Source of the DNA: Nyssa sinensis
Lineage: Eukaryota; Streptophyta; Magnoliopsida; Cornales; Nyssaceae
Length of the DNA stretch: 64,000 nt
Direction: 5' to 3'
NCBI GenBank assembly: GCA_008638375.1
Contig: CM018035.1
Span: 23,076,307 to 23,140,306, forward strand
Shown: in pieces, positions 59,063-64,000 of the stretch
How positions within the stretch are numbered: the stretch's first letter is position 1
Layout: each line of letters starts with the position of its first letter
Translations under genes and position numbers: made by a program
Notes under the pieces: generated by a model
Told to the model about the DNA's origin: nothing
What the model saw: only the letters and a program-made list of their open reading frames with translations
Database searches by the model: none

Positions 59063-61705
59063 TGTCATGCCCCGAATTTTTACGAACCTGGGGAGTGAGT
59101 GAAATAAGTTAAATAAAAGATAATCTAATGGGTTCAATTACACAGGCATTCACTTTCTTCAACATACAAACATGTAAAGTACATTCAAAACACAAATTGT
59201 TCATATCATTTAGGCCTAAGCCCTTACATCTCAAAACGTGCCCCAAGGGCCAAATACACTTCTAAATCCTTTTCCCTTCTCTTTGTCAAGATCTCATCAA
59301 ATCTTATGTAGCAGGGGCATCATCTGTAACATGGTATCCCACGAATGGGTCAGCTCAACTGCTGGTATAATACAATGCTAATGCAAGGAATACAATTAAG
59401 GCGTGGCATGTGCAAGTGTACATTTATATCTACATGTCATTCAATATCATCAATGCAGTACATGAACAATATGCGTGACGCACCCATGTAAACTCTATGC
59501 CACACCCATGTCTCTTTTTCAGAACACATCCGATAGACCCTGAGTACCAACACCCATTCACGGAACACATCCGTTGGATTCTGGGCACCAATCCAATGGC
59601 CAATTTTGGGTTTTTCACCACAGGATCTACACCCTCATAATGCATAGCACCAAGTGCTCAACCCACACTATGTCTCAAGGAATCACACTATACCAATATG
59701 CTCTGATTCCACCTATGCAACAATGCAATCTCATCAAAGCATTTCATCCACATATGAATTATACTTTAAATGATGTATTATGCTTAAAACAACAATCACA
59801 TTTAAATCACAGTTTTCCTTCCTCAAGTGTGCATGCTATATATATTCCATTTAAACACATGCTCGAGTTACACATTCATAATCTTAACAATTTTTTAAGC
59901 ACATAATCACATAAGGTACCAACATATGGTCATAATTCACGCATTATCACTTAACCAAACTTTCAAGGAAATAACAGGGAACACATAAGCATATAAATAA
60001 TCAATAAATATACGAATCATGAGATCAACATAAAAATCAATCCTAAACTTAATCCTATTCCTTACTTAGCAAAATATCATAACTAATAGGTTTGTCTCAA
60101 CCCTAAGAAGTCCTGCTCGCTGTGTAGCTGAACTAACAGCGATAATGTAGAAGGTCAAACCTGCCTTCTCCTTGCCTTTCAGTGTCCCTAAAATCATAAA
60201 ATGTAACTCAGTCTATTGCTACTTGAATTATGCTATTCATCAAATTTTATGTCTTTATTTCATGAGTTTTTATTTTTCTAAAATAGACTCTACCATTGAG
60301 TCCGGAACATAAAAGAAAGTCGGTTTAGGCTTTCGCGGAACTCAATTTGGACTTCTGTACTAAAAACTAAAAAGGGCAAAACAATCATTTTGTACTTTTA
60401 CGTGTTCTTACATCTCGAGACCTCTTTTTGAAAATTAAACTTTACAGTTGAGTTCGAAATGCTTGAAATAATAAAAATTCACTATTTGTTTATTTTAATC
60501 AGAGTTCGTTTGACTGCTTTTTGAATCAGTGGCATTTTTGTAATTTTCTTTTATTTTTAATTAATTAATTAAATTAATAATTAATTAATATTTTGTTCAG
60601 GGGGGTCAAACTATAATTATTAAAAGTTCTGGGGGTCAAATTTGAACTTCTCTAAACCCTTGAGCAAATTCGTAAATTCAGGAATTACTATTCCTATTGA
60701 GAGTAGCCAAACAGTGGCTAAGTCCCCAAAATAGGGATAAGATATCCCTATCCCTATTTCAATTTCAATTTCAATTTCTTAAACCTGTAGTCAAAGCACC
60801 CTAAATTCCTTTTTAATTTTTAAATCAAAAAGACATAGCTTCAGGTATCCGTTATGTCCGGGTGGGTCGGGTCTGACTCGAACTCGAACCGACCCAACCC
60901 AACACCTTGAACAGTCCTTCCTTCTTCCTCGACTTTTCGGTAGGGTTCCGGCGGATCTTCGGCGTCTTCTCCAACGCCGGTGACCCTTTTTCGATAAAAT
61001 TTTTCCCCCTTTTTCAATTTCATTTTCTTCAGTTTTTCATGTAGATCCCATTTCTAAAGTTAGTTTTTAACTTGGTTCATTAAATCCCCACGAATAGGGA
61101 GAAACAACAACTCCGGCTAAGACTCTTTTCTCAGTTTGGTGGCTGTTTCTCAAATGCTTTAACTCCATTTTAATCCCAAAGGCTTTCTGCACTTAAGAGG
61201 AACACTTCCTCACGGTTTAAACAAGTTTTTAAAGCACTTAACTCACACACCCGATTATCTCTCTCTACCTGCAACTCCACTTTTCTCTCTTGTTCTTAGG
61301 ATCATTTTAGTTAATTGTTTTCGCGTTAAACTCTATTTTACATGCTCTACAAGACCTTATCATTCAAACTAATTATCATGCTTAAAAATTGAAAAACGAG
61401 AACTAAGCAAGATATACCTTTTTGAGTTTTTCTCCTGTTGCAGCTTCTCTCCTTTTCTTCCCCCCTTTTCTGGTTCAAGTCTCTGAATCCCTCTGTGTCT
61501 CACGACCTCTCCAACTTAGCCTCTCTCTTTCTAATTTTCTCTCTAACCAACGCACACATTTGTTTTCATATATATAAAGGTATATATATATACCTTCACA
61601 CAAGGCACCTACAGCAGCCCCAATGTTTCTGACTTCCGCTTCTTTTTCTTCTCATCAGAATGCAGCTTTGCATTTAATGTGTGGGTTGACATTTGTGTGT
61701 TTTTC

Positions 61706-61739
<34 letters not shown>

Positions 61740-61823
61740 ATATATATATATATATTATATTACACACACACACACACGGCAGCACACAACCGCACACACG
61801 CACAGCTCTACTGTTTCCCACTT

Positions 61824-61859
<36 letters not shown>

Positions 61860-62004
61860 AATACATGTACATACATATAACATATAATATCATACACATA
61901 TACATACATATACCATACACCATTGTACATATTTCATACATACACACATTTATTTAAATGAAAAGTTTATTCCAAAAAAATATATATAGTTTTGGATCTC
62001 TACA
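59063..62004 (+). mobile_element. LTR-like insertion (probable solo LTR) with TSD TGGCC
   Basis: It starts TGTCATGCCCCGAATTTTTA and ends TTTGGATCTCTACA, flanked by the perfect 5-bp duplication TGGCC (59058-59062 and 62005-62009). Length is 2,942 bp, TG...CA, with no coding motif. It holds two GAC(T)CTACCATTGAGTCC-type repeats 153 bases apart (60287, 60440), a GGGTGGGTCGGGTCTGACTC stretch (60857), a CT-rich zone and TA/CA microsatellites (61560-61960). It interrupts the opposite-orientation unit that resumes at 62010. Confidence 0.8.
61705..61860. repeat. (TA)n and (CA)n microsatellite cluster
   Basis: Runs of TA at 61708-61758 and 61826-61856 flank a CACACA run at about 61762-61780. They sit near the 3' end of the LTR-like insertion and create long meaningless open frames. 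Confidence 0.9.
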
Positions 62005-62248
62005 TGGCCGATCACGAACCCTTAATCCGCATAGGCTGGATTCTGGGTCGTGACAATAAGACTAGATAAATTCGAATAAAATCAAAATTGAGATTTTTTT
62101 TTTTCAATTGAGCCCAAAATTGAAATTTGAATAAGAAAAGAAAACAATAAAAGCAAGAAATACAATGAAAATCTAATTTTCAAGAATTTTCCTAAACGCA
62201 TATATTGGCCAAGGGTCATTGCCAAAGGCTATAATTTGAGTATGTTGG

Positions 62249-62620
62249 TCATTTTAAATCAAATATGGTAGTTTTGGGTGTAGGAAATTTGAGGTGATTA
62301 GTTTCAAAATGCATTTTGGAAACGTTTTCAACCAATTTCATAACGCAATTTGGATTCAATTTGTACCTTTTACTCTTCCATTCTCGCATGAATTCTTCTG
62401 CCACTAATTCTACATCAGTTTTCAAATAATAATACTTTTTTTTTAATGGATCGGTCAGGGGGTATCCTGGGCCAGTTAACTTGCACCAGACTAAGTCCCC
62501 CTCTTCGTGATAGATAGGCTCATCCTTTAAGCTCCAACTGTCAACGATTAGTGCAGAAAGGATAGATTTTATCCTCAACATCTTTAACGCTCGGCCACAC
62601 CCCCGAGTAGTAGTTTTCAA
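62249..62620 (-). CDS. unrecognised 123-codon ORF, possible gene fragment
   Basis: The open frame reads with ordinary amino-acid composition rather than the AT-driven bias of its surroundings: YHEEGDLVWCKLTGPGYPL near the middle, then KKKYYYLKTDVELVAEEFMR and SKRYKLNPNCVMKLVENVSK. EEGDLVWCKL faintly recalls the start of PWWP-type domains, but the remaining residues do not support that clearly. No start context, intron or neighbour helps. It could be an exon, or a fragment captured by a transposon. I do not recognise the family. Confidence 0.3.
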   Translation of the reverse strand: MKTTTRGCGRALKMLRIKSILSALIVDSWSLKDEPIYHEEGDLVWCKLTGPGYPLTDPLKKKYYYLKTDVELVAEEFMREWKSKRYKLNPNCVMKLVENVSKMHFETNHLKFPTPKTTIFDLK

Positions 62621-63660
62621 ATAGTAATACTGACAACTTATGTTAAAAACAGACTCAAAATTTCATCTAACTTCCAATAATAATTGAATACAAGTCTAAT
62701 AAATATTTACTTTATATATATTTCAATACTAATACAATTTAAAAATAAATTATTAAATAATTTCAATAAATCAAAAACCATAACATATGATAATAATTTT
62801 CAAAATAAACAATAAATCTAGAGATCAGGCCTTCCAAATGAATAAATAACCATTGTATAGTAGTTTTCAAATTTTGAAACAAATTTGAGTTTGATAAATA
62901 AGGAATTATAATATGATAATATCAAATCTCATTAACAACTTTGGATATAATAATTATATACATATAGAAAAAAACACTTTAGTAGGATAAGTAATACTCA
63001 TTTGATCCAATTGTTTGTTATCCATCTCCTTTTCTGGAGCCTACATGCAAATATCGATTATATTAAACTCACATCTTATTGTATTGAGATCTTAATTAAT
63101 CACCTCTCATTCCTATGGCCTAATTTGAGTGATTCTAAGTCCTTGTGAATTTCCTTGCATTCTTAATCGAACAATTGATTTAATAATCTTAACCTAAACT
63201 ACATTTAGTTGAGGTCTTTTCTTCTACCAAATTTGGGTTCAGAACATTCAAAAAAAACTTGGTCATTGTTGTAATTTATTAAGTCCATAGGGACTTTTTA
63301 GGACTATTCGTCACAAGTATTGGCTAATCTATAAGACAAAAAATGTCATTGAGTTATAATGTTGACCAAGTAATTGAGTGTACAGTCCTTAAGCCTTGTG
63401 ATCATTAAAGAACGTATCTGGTTCCAGTTAAAAGTTGTCTTATTTCTGCATGACTCTCACATACTCATATGGCGAAATATTGGTAAGTTTGGATCGATCT
63501 ATCTCACACATACTCTCTCTCTCATGCATTAAGTTTAATTTACTATTTTAATATGTGAAAGTGTATAGTGTAATGGTTCTATAAATAATAATAGCTCACT
63601 TAACTATGCCTACTACTAAAAGATTATTTAACTATGTATAGTTTAATTTTAGGGTTTTTC
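62621..63660. other. AT-rich stretch without a supported gene
   Basis: No motif-bearing ORF, RNA gene or clear element end was found on either strand. Confidence 0.55.
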
Positions 63661-63664
63661 ACAA

Positions 63665-63930
63665 TATTCGTTTGAACGAATCACGAGTTCTTTCACAAGA
63701 ATCATAAATTCGTCCACACAAATATTCAAGGGAGTTTGTCACTTATTCTAATGAAATATTCGTTCGATCTTTCAATCGAACGAATTTTTCAGAAACCCAC
63801 TTGTGGGACATTCATTCAAACGATTGATCCAACGAATTTTCTAGTACTTTTCATATCACATTCGTTCGATAATTCATTCGAACGAATTGAGGTTCGTATG
63901 AAGGAACACCCAATTCGTGCGAACAAATGT
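63665..63930. repeat. cluster of ATTCGTTCGAACGAAT-type palindromes
   Basis: ATTCGTTTGAACGAAT (63665-63680) is a near-perfect palindrome. ATTCGTTCGA and TCGAACGAAT form a hairpin around an 8-base loop (63758-63785), and again around a 9-base loop (63870-63897). Looser versions occur at about 63811-63838 and 63911-63928. The cluster continues toward the window edge and looks like subterminal repeats of a DNA transposon. Confidence 0.6.
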
Positions 63931-64000
63931 TGCGCAAATCAGTTTTGTAATTCAATTTAAATAGTGTGATTTCCTTTCCAAAACCTATCCTATATAAGGA

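Larger units (their letters stand above)
54900..62055 (-). mobile_element. coding-free LTR-like unit, interrupted by 59063-62004
   Basis: The right end TAATCCGCATAGGCTGGATT...GGGTCGTGACA (62022-62055) matches the right end of the 22571-29553 unit. The interior shares its order: tRNA-like boxes on the minus strand (about 55043-55110), a GGGTC-rich stretch (about 56150-56215), and four GGAC(C/T)(C/T)AACGGTG-type repeats about 150 bp apart (56549, 56704, 56847, 57001). The left end near 54.85-54.95 kb is not resolved. The final 51 bases (62005-62055) lie beyond the inner insertion. Confidence 0.6.

Noticed and set aside
61609..61957. ORFs of Tyr-Ile repeats on both strands
   Set aside because: They are translations of (TA)n and (CA)n microsatellites.
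54891..62060. ATAAG at 54891-54895 and 62056-62060 as target duplication of the outer unit
   Set aside because: The left copy is not followed by a TG...-type terminus, and a 5-base match by chance in this AT-rich region is likely.

Overview
This is plant nuclear DNA, most likely from a woody eudicot. The evidence is spliced gene structure with GT-AG introns, Ty1/copia and Ty3/gypsy retrotransposons of plant lineages, an En/Spm (CACTA) transposon, an NBS-LRR resistance-gene relic, long A/T tracts, (TA)n, (CT)n and (GT)n microsatellites, and about one-third G+C by eye. No bacterial operons or CRISPR arrays are present. The species cannot be fixed from the sequence.

Layout. 1-1488 is the 3' part of a decayed copia element whose LTR abuts an NBS-LRR pseudogene (1489-2560). 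A foldback/MITE-like element follows (2645-3160). At 3310-6948 lies a small degenerate LTR retrotransposon with a perfect 5-bp target duplication (GTGTT). At 8271-19003 lies a CRM-like Ty3/gypsy element (target duplication GTTTT). Its integrase is split by a 5.1-kb coding-free insertion at 12687-17781 (duplication CAGAT). At 19861-37171 lies a Tat-lineage gypsy element (duplication ATACT) with a dual RNase H, two minisatellites and an antisense accessory gene. It is interrupted at 22571-29553 by a second coding-free insertion (duplication CTTTG), which itself contains a third copy in opposite orientation (24093-27382).

The only gene that looks intact is on the minus strand: a SABATH-family carboxyl methyltransferase. 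Exons 2 and 3 are at 37877-39139. The matching first exon is about 14 kb away at 53175-53264. The three exons join in phase 0 to give 361 codons with no stop. The 14-kb first intron holds a CACTA transposon remnant (40002 to about 51.85 kb) with two copies of transposase sequence and about 29 copies of a 165-170-bp satellite.

54.27-54.83 kb is another foldback element. About 54.9-62.06 kb is a further coding-free LTR-like unit interrupted by an opposite-orientation copy (59063-62004, duplication TGGCC). The last 2 kb are AT-rich, with one unrecognised 123-codon ORF and a cluster of palindromic motifs at the window edge.

The window therefore records repeated nested insertion around one surviving methyltransferase gene. 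Every transposon open frame carries stops, frameshifts or lost catalytic residues, so none appears autonomous. Boundaries supported by target duplications are firm; other element boundaries are approximate. All homology calls are from motif recognition, not database searches.
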